This document shows positions 27,632 through 35,830 of a stretch of DNA of 64,000 nt, one piece after another (positions within the stretch are counted from its first letter, which is position 1; each line of letters begins with the position of its first letter). The DNA comes from Paracoccaceae bacterium. GTDB taxonomy: Bacteria > Pseudomonadota > Alphaproteobacteria > Rhodobacterales > Rhodobacteraceae. The stretch is taken from contig JASMHC010000001.1 of the NCBI GenBank assembly GCA_030750975.1, positions 1 through 64,000 of the forward strand. Reading direction: 5' to 3'. Made by a program: the position numbers and the translations under genes. The notes beneath the pieces are model-generated. The model worked only from the letters and a program-made list of their open reading frames with translations. It was not told the origin of the DNA and made no database searches.

Positions 27632-27961
27632 ATGGCCTATTCCGAAACCATAGCCGACACCATGCGCACCGACATCGGCTTTGAGCCGGGCCTCACCGAA
27701 AAAAAGATGTTCGGCGGGCTGGCGTTTATGCTCCACGGCAACATGGTCTGCGGCGTCACCAAAGACGGCGGCATGTACCGTGTCGGCAAAGCCAACGAAC
27801 AGGCGGCCCTCGATCTCGGCGCCCAGCCCCTCAGCTTCACGGGCCGCAAAATGGGCGGCATGGTTGAACTCGACGCAGGCAGCTTCGAAGACGATGGCTT
27901 ACGCCAAAAACTCACCGAACTCTCGCTGGCCAATGCCGCCAGCCTTCCTGCGAAAGGATAA
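27632..27961 (+). CDS. TfoX N-terminal domain protein
   Basis: A 109-residue protein made only of the TfoX/Sxy N-terminal domain (KKMFGGLAFMLHGNMVCGV, GRKMGGMVELDA). Full-length TfoX regulates competence, but such short versions occur widely and have no set role. GGAGGAG 15-21 bp upstream and a closing stop TAATG frame its start. It sits between soxB and soxD, 4 bp before soxD, so it is presumably expressed with the sox genes. Confidence 0.85.
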   Translation: MAYSETIADTMRTDIGFEPGLTEKKMFGGLAFMLHGNMVCGVTKDGGMYRVGKANEQAALDLGAQPLSFTGRKMGGMVELDAGSFEDDGLRQKLTELSLANAASLPAKG

Positions 27962-27965
27962 AGCG

Positions 27966-28295
27966 ATGCTGATCCTCGAATGCCCCTATTGTGGCGTCAA
28001 AGGCGAAGAAACCGAATTTCACGGCGGCGGCGAAGCGCATCTGAAGCGCTTCGGTCCCGGCTCGGATGATGACCAGTTTCACGACTACCTGTTTTCCCGC
28101 GTGAACCCCAAAGGCGTCCATCTGGAACGCTGGCGCCACGTGAACGGCTGCGGCAAGTGGTTCCACGCCGCCCGCGATACCATGACCCTCGAAGTCTTCG
28201 GCACCTATTCGGCCCAGGTCTTCGAACCACCACAAGACATCAAAGACAAGATCAGCGCCAAACGCCCCGGCTGGCAATGGCGTGAATTCTCATAA
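27966..28295 (+). CDS. soxD: Sarcosine oxidase delta subunit
   Basis: The small zinc-binding subunit of heterotetrameric sarcosine oxidase. The 109 residues begin MLILECPYCGVKGE with the first cysteine pair; RWRHVNGCGKWFHAARDT supplies the remaining ligands. It lies 4 bp after the tfoX-like gene and 82 bp before soxA; the gap holds one copy of a hairpin/tail repeat that starts on the last base of the soxD stop. Confidence 0.95.
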   Translation: MLILECPYCGVKGEETEFHGGGEAHLKRFGPGSDDDQFHDYLFSRVNPKGVHLERWRHVNGCGKWFHAARDTMTLEVFGTYSAQVFEPPQDIKDKISAKRPGWQWREFS

Positions 28296-28346
28296 TTTCT
28301 TTTGTCACGAAATATCCTCGGGGGTCCGGGGGCAGACAGCCCCCGG
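28295..28346 (-). repeat. Hairpin/tail intergenic repeat, copy A
   Basis: A perfect 8-bp stem, CCGGGGGC (28326-28333) with GCCCCCGG (28339-28346), next to the tail ATTTCTTTTGTCACG-AAATATCC (28295-28317). Read on the minus strand the order is hairpin, then GGATATTT, then ACAAAAGAAAT, the same layout as copies B (31970-32048), C (38833-38893) and D (61558-61624). It occupies the soxD-soxA gap. Confidence 0.7.
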
Positions 28347-28377
28347 CGCTCTCCGCCCGAAACAAAGGGTTAAAACC

Positions 28378-31300
28378 ATGAGCACACGTCTCGCCACAGG
28401 CGGCCGCCTGCTAGATAAAACGAAAGCGGTTGAATTCCAGTTCAACGGCAAGCGCCTTAAGGGTTACGCGGGCGACACGCTCGCATCCGCGCTTCTGGCC
28501 AATGACCAGATGATGGTCGGACGCTCGTTCAAATACCACCGACCGCGCGGGGTGGTGGCAAGCGGCGCGGAAGAACCCAATGCGCTTTTCAACATGGGTC
28601 AGGGTGCCAAATTCGAACCCAACCAACGGGCCACCACGACCGAGCTGTTCAGTGGCCTCTACGCCACAAGCCAAAACCACTGGCCGACGCTGGAATTTGA
28701 CATCGGCGCAATCAACACGCTGCTCGCCCGCTTCCTGCCCGCTGGCTTTTACTACAAAATGTTCATGTACCCGCGCACCTTCTGGAAACACGTCTACGAA
28801 CCTTTCGTGCGCCAATCCGCCGGTCTCGGCAAAGCCCCGGACGCGGAAACCAAAGACGCCGATACCTATGAGCATTTCTATTTCTTCGCGGACGTTACCG
28901 TAATCGGCGGCGGAGTTGCCGGTCTGCAAGCGGCCAAGGTCGCCGCCAAGTCCGGCCAAAAGGTTCTGCTGATCGAACAAACCTCTGCCTGGGGTGGCCG
29001 CGCTGCCGTGGACGGCGGCGAAGTTGACGGCCAGCCCGTCGCCGATTGGATCGACGCCACCATCGCAGAACTCGACGCGATGGAGAACGTCACCCTGCGC
29101 CTGCGCACTATGGCCTCGGGCGTTTATGACCACGGCTATGTGCTGGGATATGAGCGTGTGACCGACCACCAGCCCGACGTTACAGGCCCCCGCCACCGCC
29201 TCTGGCGGATCCGGGCCGGGCACATCGTCACCGCAACCGGTGCCATCGAACGCCCGCTCAGCTTTGCAGGAAACGACGTGCCGGGTGTCCTCTTGGCCGC
29301 CGCAGTCCGCGATTATGCGGTGAATTGGGGTGTCAGCATTGGCGACCGTACCGTGGTTGTCACCAACAATGACAATGCCTACCGTACCGCGATCACCCTG
29401 AAAGAACTGGGCCTCGAAGTCCCCGCGATCATCGACGCCCGCGCCGAAGGTGGCGGCGCCTTGGCCGACAAAGCCCGCGACATGGGCATCCGTGTCGAAA
29501 ACGGCAAAGCCGTGGTCAAAGTCAAAGGCACCAAGCGCGTCGAAGGCGTCGCCATCGGGTTGCAAGCGGGTGAAGGCGCCGTGCTGGAAACCATCAAATG
29601 CGAAGCCGTGGCGATGTCGGGCGGCTGGTCCCCTGTCGTTCACCTCTGGTCGCATTGCGGCGGCAAGCTGATCTGGGACGAGGCCGAGGCCCATTTCCGC
29701 CCCGATCCCGACCGCGCCCCGAAAGGTGACGCAGGTCAGGCTTTCGTGACATGTGCAGGCTCCGCGTCCGGCGCGATGGGCTTGGGCGATGTGCTGGCCG
29801 ATGCCACCAGCGCAGGGGCCAAAGCCACCGGCAAGCGCAAACCAAAAGCCCCGGCAGGCGACGCCCGGGACGAGGCCCCCATGGCCCCCGTCTGGATGAT
29901 GCCGCAGGGGGCTGGCGCGAAGCTGAAAATGAAAATGTGGCTTGATCCGCAAAACGATGTGAAAGTCTCTGACGTGCAGCTTGCCGCCCGCGAAGGCTAT
30001 GAAAGCGTTGAGCACACCAAGCGCTACACCACGCTGGGCATGGCGACCGATCAGGGCAAACTCAGCAACATCAACGGCCTTGCCATCCTGTCGGACGCGC
30101 TGAACCAGCCGATCCCGCAGACCGGCACCACAACCTTCCGTCCGCCCTATACGCCGATCAGCATGGGCGCGATCGCGGGCGAGGCTCGGGTCGCCACCTT
30201 CCAACCGATCCGACGCACCCCGATGCAGGACTGGCACGAAGGGCAAAACCCGTTCTTCGAACCCGTCGGCCATTGGCGCCGCGCCTATTGCTACAACCGT
30301 CCGGGCGAAACCCACGGTCAGGCGGTGGAGCGTGAGATCAACCAGACCCGCAATTCGCTGGGGCTGCTGGATGCCTCGACCCTCGGCAAACTGATCGTCA
30401 AAGGGCCGGACGCGGGCAAGTTCCTCGATATGCTCTACACCAACATGATGAGCACCCTGATACCGGGCAAATGCCGCTATGGTCTGATGTGTACGGAAAA
30501 CGGATTCCTGTCGGATGACGGCGTTGTGGCGCGGATTGATGAGGACACCTTCCTCTGCCACACCACCACCGGCGGGGCCGAGCGTATTCACGCCCATATG
30601 GAGGAATGGCTGCAAACCGAATGGTGGGACTGGAAAGTCTATGTGGCCAACGTGACTGAGCAATTCGCCCAAGTCGCCGTCGTTGGCCCCAATGCCCGCA
30701 AGCTGCTTGAGAAACTCGGCGGCATGGATGTGTCAAAAGAGGCGCTTGGCTTTATGGAATGGGCCGACGGTCAGATCGGAGGGTTTGATGCCCGCGTCTA
30801 TCGCATCTCGTTCTCGGGCGAGCTTTCCTACGAAATCGCGGTGCCTGCCAGCCAAGGCGCGGCCTTCTGGAATGCGCTGATGGAAGCCGGGGAAGAGTTC
30901 GGCGTCATGCCTTACGGCACCGAGGCACTGCACGTCATGCGGGCTGAGAAGGGCTTTATCATGATCGGGGACGAAACCGACGGCACGGTGATCCCGCAGG
31001 ATCTGGGGCTGAACTGGGCGATCTCGAAGAAGAAAGAGGATTACTTGGGCAAACGCGCACAAGAGCGCAGCCACATGGCCGATCCGAACCGCTGGAAGCT
31101 GGTCGGGCTTGAAACGGTTGATGGCTCGGTTCTGCCGGACGGTGCCTATGCGGTGGCAGACGGTAAGAATGAGAACGGCCAGAGAAATGTTCAGGGGCGT
31201 GTCACCTCGACCTATTATTCGCCAACCCTGAAAAAAGGCATCGCCATGGGGCTGGTGCATCGCGGACCAGACCGGATGGGCGAGGTGATCGAGTTCCCGA

Positions 31301-31380
31301 CCATTGGTGGCGCGAACGTCAAAGCCAGAATCGTTGACCCTGTCTTTTATGACAAGGAAGGGGAGAAGCAGAATGTCTAA
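28378..31380 (+). CDS. soxA: Sarcosine oxidase alpha subunit
   Basis: Largest subunit of heterotetrameric sarcosine oxidase, 1000 residues. The N-terminal part is a 2Fe-2S-like fold region, the middle an NAD-binding oxidoreductase (DVTVIGGGVAGLQAAKVA, then GAIERPLSFAGNDVPGV), and the C-terminal third is a GcvT-like, tetrahydrofolate-binding aminomethyltransferase (RRAYCYNRPGE, GLLDASTLGKLIVKGPDA). It takes up the methyl group of sarcosine as methylene-THF. The ATG at 28378 starts MSTRLATGGRL; an earlier ATG lies within soxD. It overlaps soxG by 8 bp. Confidence 0.97.
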   Translation: MSTRLATGGRLLDKTKAVEFQFNGKRLKGYAGDTLASALLANDQMMVGRSFKYHRPRGVVASGAEEPNALFNMGQGAKFEPNQRATTTELFSGLYATSQNHWPTLEFDIGAINTLLARFLPAGFYYKMFMYPRTFWKHVYEPFVRQSAGLGKAPDAETKDADTYEHFYFFADVTVIGGGVAGLQAAKVAAKSGQKVLLIEQTSAWGGRAAVDGGEVDGQPVADWIDATIAELDAMENVTLRLRTMASGVYDHGYVLGYERVTDHQPDVTGPRHRLWRIRAGHIVTATGAIERPLSFAGNDVPGVLLAAAVRDYAVNWGVSIGDRTVVVTNNDNAYRTAITLKELGLEVPAIIDARAEGGGALADKARDMGIRVENGKAVVKVKGTKRVEGVAIGLQAGEGAVLETIKCEAVAMSGGWSPVVHLWSHCGGKLIWDEAEAHFRPDPDRAPKGDAGQAFVTCAGSASGAMGLGDVLADATSAGAKATGKRKPKAPAGDARDEAPMAPVWMMPQGAGAKLKMKMWLDPQNDVKVSDVQLAAREGYESVEHTKRYTTLGMATDQGKLSNINGLAILSDALNQPIPQTGTTTFRPPYTPISMGAIAGEARVATFQPIRRTPMQDWHEGQNPFFEPVGHWRRAYCYNRPGETHGQAVEREINQTRNSLGLLDASTLGKLIVKGPDAGKFLDMLYTNMMSTLIPGKCRYGLMCTENGFLSDDGVVARIDEDTFLCHTTTGGAERIHAHMEEWLQTEWWDWKVYVANVTEQFAQVAVVGPNARKLLEKLGGMDVSKEALGFMEWADGQIGGFDARVYRISFSGELSYEIAVPASQGAAFWNALMEAGEEFGVMPYGTEALHVMRAEKGFIMIGDETDGTVIPQDLGLNWAISKKKEDYLGKRAQERSHMADPNRWKLVGLETVDGSVLPDGAYAVADGKNENGQRNVQGRVTSTYYSPTLKKGIAMGLVHRGPDRMGEVIEFPTIGGANVKARIVDPVFYDKEGEKQNV

Positions 31381-31936
31381 CGCCGTCAGCGCCCTGTCAG
31401 GGGCAGAGTTTCAGGGCATTGCACATGTCAAAGAGCAAGGGTTGATTGGTATGATCACCCTGCGGGGGGATTTTGCCTCAGACGCCTTCAAAGCAGCGGC
31501 GGAGGCTGTTTCGGGCTGTGCCCTGCCAGAGGTCCGCAAGATCACCGTGGCCGACAATGGCAACCGTTTGGCGTGGATGTCGCCGGATGAGATGTTGTTG
31601 GTCTGTGATCATGGCGCGGCGCCCCAAGCTGTGGCGGACTTGACCGAGAGGTTGGGTGGTGAACATTCGATGGTGGTCAATGTCTCGGACGCCCGCGCCG
31701 TGTTTCGCATCGAAGGTGAAAAATGCCGTGAAGTCGTGGCCAAAGTGGCCCCCGTGGACATGGCCGATTTCGGTGTGGATGACTTCCGCCGCACCCGTTT
31801 CGCGCAAGTGCCGGCGGCGTTCTGGATGTCTGGCGCCGAGAGTGTGGATGTGGTCTGCTTCCGCTCGGTCGCGCAGTATATGTTCGATTTGCTGAGTGTC
31901 GCGGCACAAGAAGGTAGCGAAGTGGGTGTTTATTGA
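31373..31936 (+). CDS. soxG: Sarcosine oxidase gamma subunit
   Basis: Smallest catalytic-complex partner of sarcosine oxidase after delta, 187 residues, distantly related to the GcvT C-terminal domain. Recognised by position and by LAWMSPDEMLLVCD, VNVSDARAVFRIEG and DDFRRTRFAQVPAAFW. It starts within the last codons of soxA (8-bp overlap, ATGTCTAA), so the two are translationally coupled. It is the last gene of the sox operon; repeat copy B lies behind it. Confidence 0.93.
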   Translation: MSNAVSALSGAEFQGIAHVKEQGLIGMITLRGDFASDAFKAAAEAVSGCALPEVRKITVADNGNRLAWMSPDEMLLVCDHGAAPQAVADLTERLGGEHSMVVNVSDARAVFRIEGEKCREVVAKVAPVDMADFGVDDFRRTRFAQVPAAFWMSGAESVDVVCFRSVAQYMFDLLSVAAQEGSEVGVY

Positions 31937-31969
31937 TTGCGCTTTTCGCTGTGCGAAAATCGCGAGGCT

Positions 31970-32048
31970 AGGGGGCATTCTGCCCCCTCACCAGCCACAA
32001 GTTGTGGCTGGTTTCACCCCCTGAGGATATTTTCCGACAAAAGAAATA
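31970..32048 (+). repeat. Hairpin/tail intergenic repeat, copy B
   Basis: Two hairpins (AGGGGGCA/TGCCCCCT at 31970-31988 and ACCAGCCACAA/TTGTGGCTGGT at 31990-32012) followed by CCCCCTGAGGATATTTTC and GACAAAAGAAAT. It lies directly behind the sox operon on its coding strand and may act as its transcription end. The tail is nearly identical to copy A in reverse orientation. Confidence 0.7.
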
Positions 32049-32129
32049 AGGATTTCGCTCTTGACCTTTGGGGGGTGAGACCGCCATTTAGGTGGCAGGA
32101 ATAGATACAATCCAAAATGAGGTTTCCCT

Positions 32130-32729
32130 ATGGCTTTTGAACTTCCCGATCTTCCTTACGCCCACGACGCGCTTGCCGATCTTGGCATGTCGGCCGAGAC
32201 GCTGGAATATCACCACGACCTGCACCACAAGGCCTATGTCGATAACGGTAATAAACTGATCGCCGGCACCGAATGGGACGGCAAATCGATGGAAGAGATC
32301 ATCACCGGCACCTATGACGCATCGGCGGTGGCGCAGAACGGTATTTTCAACAATATCAGCCAGTTGTGGAACCATAACCAGTTCTGGGAAATGATGGGTC
32401 CGGGTAAATCGGCGATGCCGTCCGAGCTGGAAGCGGCGCTTGTGGACAGCTTTGGCTCGGTCGATGAATTCAAATCGCAGTTCAGTGCCGCGGGCGCGGG
32501 TCAGTTCGGCTCGGGTTGGTGCTGGCTGGTGAAGGACGCCGACGGCGGTCTGAAAGTGACCAAGACCGAGAACGGCGTGAACCCGCTTTGCTTTGGCCAG
32601 ACCGCGCTTTTGGGCTGTGACGTTTGGGAGCACAGCTATTACATTGATTTCCGCAACAAGCGTCCGGTGTATCTGTCGAACTTCCTCGACAATCTGGTGA
32701 ATTGGGAAAATGTTGCGTCGCGGATGTAA
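32130..32729 (+). CDS. sodB: Superoxide dismutase, Fe/Mn family
   Basis: Converts superoxide to peroxide and oxygen in the cytoplasm. The 199-residue protein has the ligand pattern EYHHDLHHKAYVDN (ligand H28), NHNQFW, and DVWEHSYYIDFRN with the last aspartate and histidine. The QFGSGWCWLV and Gln-containing core fit the iron type better than manganese, but metal choice is uncertain. It is a single gene with a strong terminator behind it. The peroxide it makes adds to that from the sarcosine oxidase just upstream, though no regulatory link is visible. Confidence 0.95.
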   Translation: MAFELPDLPYAHDALADLGMSAETLEYHHDLHHKAYVDNGNKLIAGTEWDGKSMEEIITGTYDASAVAQNGIFNNISQLWNHNQFWEMMGPGKSAMPSELEAALVDSFGSVDEFKSQFSAAGAGQFGSGWCWLVKDADGGLKVTKTENGVNPLCFGQTALLGCDVWEHSYYIDFRNKRPVYLSNFLDNLVNWENVASRM

Positions 32730-32758
32730 GCTTTAAGATTAACCGCTAACGAATTGAA

Positions 32759-32783
32759 AAGGCCCGCCAAATTGGCGGGCCTT
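32759..32783. terminator. Bidirectional terminator between sodB and gap
   Basis: A near-perfect stem, AAGGCCCGCCA (32759-32769) with TGGCGGGCCTT (32773-32783), between the convergent sodB and gap genes; A residues precede it and TTGTTCGTTT follows. It suits both directions. Confidence 0.85.
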
Positions 32784-32809
32784 GTTCGTTTGACCAGGGG
32801 TGTTTCGGA

Positions 32810-33814
32810 TCAGTGCAGCAAGCGGCCCATCGCGGCGGCGACGTCTGCCATGCGGGCAGAAAAACCCCATTCATTGTCGTACCACGCCAAAACGCGAACG
32901 GTGCGGCCGCCGACGACTTTGGTTTGATCGGGTGCGAAGATCGAGCTTTGGACCGTGTGGTTGAAGTCGATCGACACTTTGGGTTCCTCGTCATAGGCCA
33001 TGACAGCCCCCATATGGCCGGCGACCGCTTCGCGCACAACCTCGTTAACATCCTGAACAGAAACGTCTTTTGAGGCTTCAAACGTCAGGTCCACGGCCGA
33101 GACATTCGGGGTGGGAACGCGCATGGCTGTGCCGTCCATCTTGCCGGCCAGTTCCGGCAGGACTTCGCCAAGGGCTTTGGCGGCGCCGGTTGAGGTTGGG
33201 ATCAACGCCATTGCTGCCGCGCGGGCGCGGTAGAGATCGTTGTGGCGGCGGTCGAGTGTGGGTTGATCGCCGGTATAGCTATGGATTGTCGTCATGATTC
33301 CGCGTTCGATCCCGATGGCATCGTTCAGCGTTTTTGCCAATGGTGCCAGACAGTTAGTGGTGCAGGACCCGTTTGAAATCATGGTGTCGCCGACCTCGAG
33401 ATCGCGGTGGTTGACGCCGTAGACAATGGTTTTCTGGACGTTTTTTGCAGGTGCCGAAATCAGGACCGACTTGGCCCCCTGATCGATATGAACATTTGCT
33501 TTATGGCCGTCGTTGAACTTGCCGGTACATTCTAAAACGACGTCGCAACCGCTCCAGTCCAGCTCGGTCGGGTCATAAGTCGAGAACATTTCCATCGGGC
33601 CGCGGCCCAGATCCATTGTGTTGCCTTCTACTTTAATGTCGCCCGGGAAGCGACCGTGAACACTGTCATATTTCAGCAGGTGGGCATTTGTTTCAATCGG
33701 GCCGGTCGCATTGATTTTTACTACTTGCACGTCATTGCGGGCAGCCTCGGCGATATGGGCGAGGGTGCAGCGGCCGATGCGGCCAAAGCCGTTGATACCG
33801 AGGGTCACGGTCAT
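32810..33814 (-). CDS. gap: Glyceraldehyde-3-phosphate dehydrogenase
   Basis: NAD(P)-dependent oxidation of glyceraldehyde 3-phosphate in central carbon metabolism. The 334-residue protein begins MTVTLGINGFGRIG with the dinucleotide fold; the catalytic cysteine is in ISNGSCTTNCLAP and the phosphate site in SYTGDQPTLDRRHNDLYRARAAA. The start at 33814 is fixed by the conserved N-terminus; an upstream extension of 47 residues looks non-coding. Upstream on the same strand there is a dyad resembling operators of sugar regulators. It is convergent with sodB. Confidence 0.96.
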   Translation of the reverse strand: MTVTLGINGFGRIGRCTLAHIAEAARNDVQVVKINATGPIETNAHLLKYDSVHGRFPGDIKVEGNTMDLGRGPMEMFSTYDPTELDWSGCDVVLECTGKFNDGHKANVHIDQGAKSVLISAPAKNVQKTIVYGVNHRDLEVGDTMISNGSCTTNCLAPLAKTLNDAIGIERGIMTTIHSYTGDQPTLDRRHNDLYRARAAAMALIPTSTGAAKALGEVLPELAGKMDGTAMRVPTPNVSAVDLTFEASKDVSVQDVNEVVREAVAGHMGAVMAYDEEPKVSIDFNHTVQSSIFAPDQTKVVGGRTVRVLAWYDNEWGFSARMADVAAAMGRLLH

Positions 33815-33900
33815 ATTGGGGTCTCCTGCGCGGTCTGTCATTGCCGCCGATATACGCGGGTTGCCGCGCTGCGGAAAGGAAAAACCGTTAATTTGCAGAG

Positions 33901-33914
33901 TGTTAGCGATAACG
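33901..33914. promoter_or_regulatory. Dyad upstream of gap, possible CceR-type operator
   Basis: TGTTAGCGATAACG contains GTTA-GCGA-TAAC, a perfect 4-bp dyad around a 4-bp centre. A second half-site (GCGCTAACG) lies 25 bp away. The arrangement resembles binding sites of the LacI/GntR regulator CceR that I recall for carbon-metabolism genes in Rhodobacterales; this is recall plus inference. Confidence 0.45.
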
Positions 33915-34015
33915 AATGGGCTGTTGTGACTTGGTGGCGCTAACGTCGGGCGCAAACATTCAAGCAGGCGCCGTGCCAGCCCGGGTTTGCGCAGAGAATC
34001 AGCGGCAGTTTGTCA

Positions 34016-34053
34016 GCATTTGTAGCTTTTGTACGCCAAAACACTACAAATGC
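34016..34053. promoter_or_regulatory. Long dyad in front of the DUF808 gene
   Basis: GCATTTGTAG (34016-34025) is perfectly complementary to CTACAAATGC (34044-34053); inside, TTTTG pairs with CAAAA. The 38-nt structure ends 60 bp before the start of the DUF808 gene. It could be an operator or a leader hairpin. It lies in the 299-bp gap between gap and that gene, which otherwise shows only the possible CceR-type site. Confidence 0.55.
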
Positions 34054-34113
34054 CCTTGTGCCGCTGCCGGGACCGCATAATTTGCCGGCAACCAATTGTT
34101 AAGGATCTGAGAG

Positions 34114-35079
34114 ATGAGCGGATTGATTGCCCTTCTGGACGACGTGGCCGGAATTGCCAAGGTTGCGGCGTCGTCGATTGACGATGTTGCCGGACAGGCG
34201 GCAAAAGCCGGGGCCAAGGCGGCGGGTGCGGTGATTGATGATGCCGCGGTGACGCCGAAATATGTTCAGGGGTTCGATGCCAAACGCGAGCTGCCGATTG
34301 TCGGGCGGATTGCCCTGGGTTCGATAAGGAACAAGCTGCTGATCCTTCTGCCCATCGGTTTGCTGCTATCCGCCTTCGCGCCGTGGATGATTCCGCCCCT
34401 GCTGATGCTGGGCGGGGCGTATCTGTGTTTCGAAGGGGCCGAGAAAATCTGGCATGTCTTGTTTCCGCATGAGCATACCTGGGACCATGCCAAACACGAG
34501 GCGGGCGACCCTGCGCATCTGGAAGAGAAAAAAATTTCCGGGGCCATTAAGACAGATTTCATACTTTCCGCCGAGATTATGACCATCGCATTGGCAGCGA
34601 TTCCAGAAAGCAACATCTGGATGGAAGCCGCGACCCTGGCGGTGGTCGCGGTTGGCATCACGGTCGCGGTTTATGGATCGGTGGCGCTGATCGTCAAGGC
34701 GGATGATGTGGGTCTGTTCATGGCGCGTGACGGCGGGGTCGGTTTTGTGCGTTCGCTGGGGCGCGGGATTGTGAAGGTGATGCCGGGCTTCATGAAGCTG
34801 CTGACCGTGGTTGGCACGGCGGCGATGCTGTGGGTCGGTGGATCGATCATCGTCCATGGGCTGAAGGAGGTAGGTTATGGCTGGCCGGGTCAGCAAATCT
34901 ATGACTGGGCAAATGCGGTGGCCTATTTGGTCCCTGCTGCCTGGGAAGGCTTTGCCAAGTGGCTGGCAACGGCAGCGATGGATGGGGTGCTCGGGCTGGT
35001 GATTGGCGTGCTGATTATTCCGCTGGCAACCTGGGTGATCGGACCGGTTTGGGACGCCGTGTTTAAGGGGCGGGCTTAA
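34114..35079 (+). CDS. DUF808 (YedI) family inner-membrane protein
   Basis: A 321-residue membrane protein of unknown function. Recognised from the N-terminal phrase MSGLIALLDDVAGIAKVAAS, a hallmark of the DUF808/YedI family, followed by KYVQGFDAKRELPIVGRIALGS, LCFEGAEKIWH and several hydrophobic segments (about 95-120, 150-185, 240-260, 290-320). E. coli YedI is similarly uncharacterised. The gene stands alone, with a strong dyad upstream and a cupin gene 106 bp downstream. Confidence 0.9.
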   Translation: MSGLIALLDDVAGIAKVAASSIDDVAGQAAKAGAKAAGAVIDDAAVTPKYVQGFDAKRELPIVGRIALGSIRNKLLILLPIGLLLSAFAPWMIPPLLMLGGAYLCFEGAEKIWHVLFPHEHTWDHAKHEAGDPAHLEEKKISGAIKTDFILSAEIMTIALAAIPESNIWMEAATLAVVAVGITVAVYGSVALIVKADDVGLFMARDGGVGFVRSLGRGIVKVMPGFMKLLTVVGTAAMLWVGGSIIVHGLKEVGYGWPGQQIYDWANAVAYLVPAAWEGFAKWLATAAMDGVLGLVIGVLIIPLATWVIGPVWDAVFKGRA

Positions 35080-35185
35080 GGATTATCGGCAGGGCCTAAG
35101 GATCATTGGCGAATGCCGACAATGTAAAAGTTCTGAGCGAAGTTTTTTGTGGTAAAGTATTTGCAGCTGGGTATCGGAGGCGTGA

Positions 35186-35551
35186 ATGGAATACCGCAAA
35201 CTATATGCAACTGCCGATGGTGAAAGCCATTGGCAAGACGTCGAGGTGGCATTGTCAGAAAAAAGCTTTGCGCCGCCGGCCAAGGCAATCGAGATTTCCG
35301 AACCCGTTGCAGCCGCGCAGGTGTTGTTTCTGCGTTTGGCTGCGGGATGGGATGAACCGGCGCATCCAACGCCGGTGGCGCAGCGCCTGATCTGTTTGCG
35401 CGGTCAGATAAGGGTGACGGCAAGCGACGGCGATTATCGCGATATCGGTGTTGGCGACGTTTGGGATATGGAAGACACGCACGGAAAAGGGCATCACACT
35501 GTGGTCACAAGCGAGGAAGATTTCGAATGTGTGATTGTTCAATATCCCTAA
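35186..35551 (+). CDS. Small cupin-fold protein
   Basis: A 121-residue protein that fits a single cupin barrel: FLRLAAGWDEPAHPTPVAQRLICLRGQIRVTASDGD holds the first motif region and GDVWDMEDTHGKGHHT the second, with histidines suited for a metal. The ligand is unknown. GGAGGCG upstream of the ATG supports the start. The stop codon TAA runs directly into the 115-bp double-hairpin repeat, which may form the 3' end of its transcript. Confidence 0.75.
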   Translation: MEYRKLYATADGESHWQDVEVALSEKSFAPPAKAIEISEPVAAAQVLFLRLAAGWDEPAHPTPVAQRLICLRGQIRVTASDGDYRDIGVGDVWDMEDTHGKGHHTVVTSEEDFECVIVQYP

Positions 35552-35666
35552 AGCGTTTCGAGATAAACTTGAGACGCGAAGTTGATTTCGAAACGCCCCC
35601 AAGGCCTTTAAGTATCGCGCGTTTCGACACATTGTTGTGTCTCAACAATATGTCGAAACGCTTTAA
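35550..35666 (+). repeat. 115-bp double-hairpin repeat, copy 1
   Basis: Two hairpins in a row. The first pairs GCGTTTCGA (35553-35561) with TCGAAACGC (35588-35596), with an inner AACTT/AAGTT. The second pairs GCGTTTCGACA (35619-35629) with TGTCGAAACGC (35651-35661), with inner CATTGTTG against CAACAAT. Copy 2 (47481-47594, inverted) is highly similar and copy 3 (43927-44040) is degenerate. No coding potential. Confidence 0.85.
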
Positions 35667-35768
35667 GCCGGTATGAATTTGGCGAACTGGCTTTTTCGAA
35701 ACGCTAAAAAAGGGGGCAGGTGACGGCGGTATGCCGGTTAGGGCGGCGTGAACCCCGCCAGATCCCGC

Positions 35769-35802
35769 GAAAAAACCGCCACGCATTTCTACGCGGCGGT
35801 TT
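35769..35802 (-). terminator. tkt terminator
   Basis: Read on the minus strand, an AACCGCC arm and a GGCGGTT arm with further wobble pairs enclose a short A-rich loop, and a run of T follows. It lies 29 bp beyond the tkt stop. Confidence 0.8.
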
Positions 35803-35830
35803 CAAAAACAAAGACGGGGGGATTACCCCG

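Noticed and set aside
27108..27632. Plus-strand frame of 174 codons through the sox islet with TGATG and TAATG junctions
   Set aside because: Amino acid composition (rich in Phe, Ser, Cys, Tyr) looks like a non-coding frame, and half of it lies opposite a better minus-strand candidate. Kept only as a point in the islet finding.
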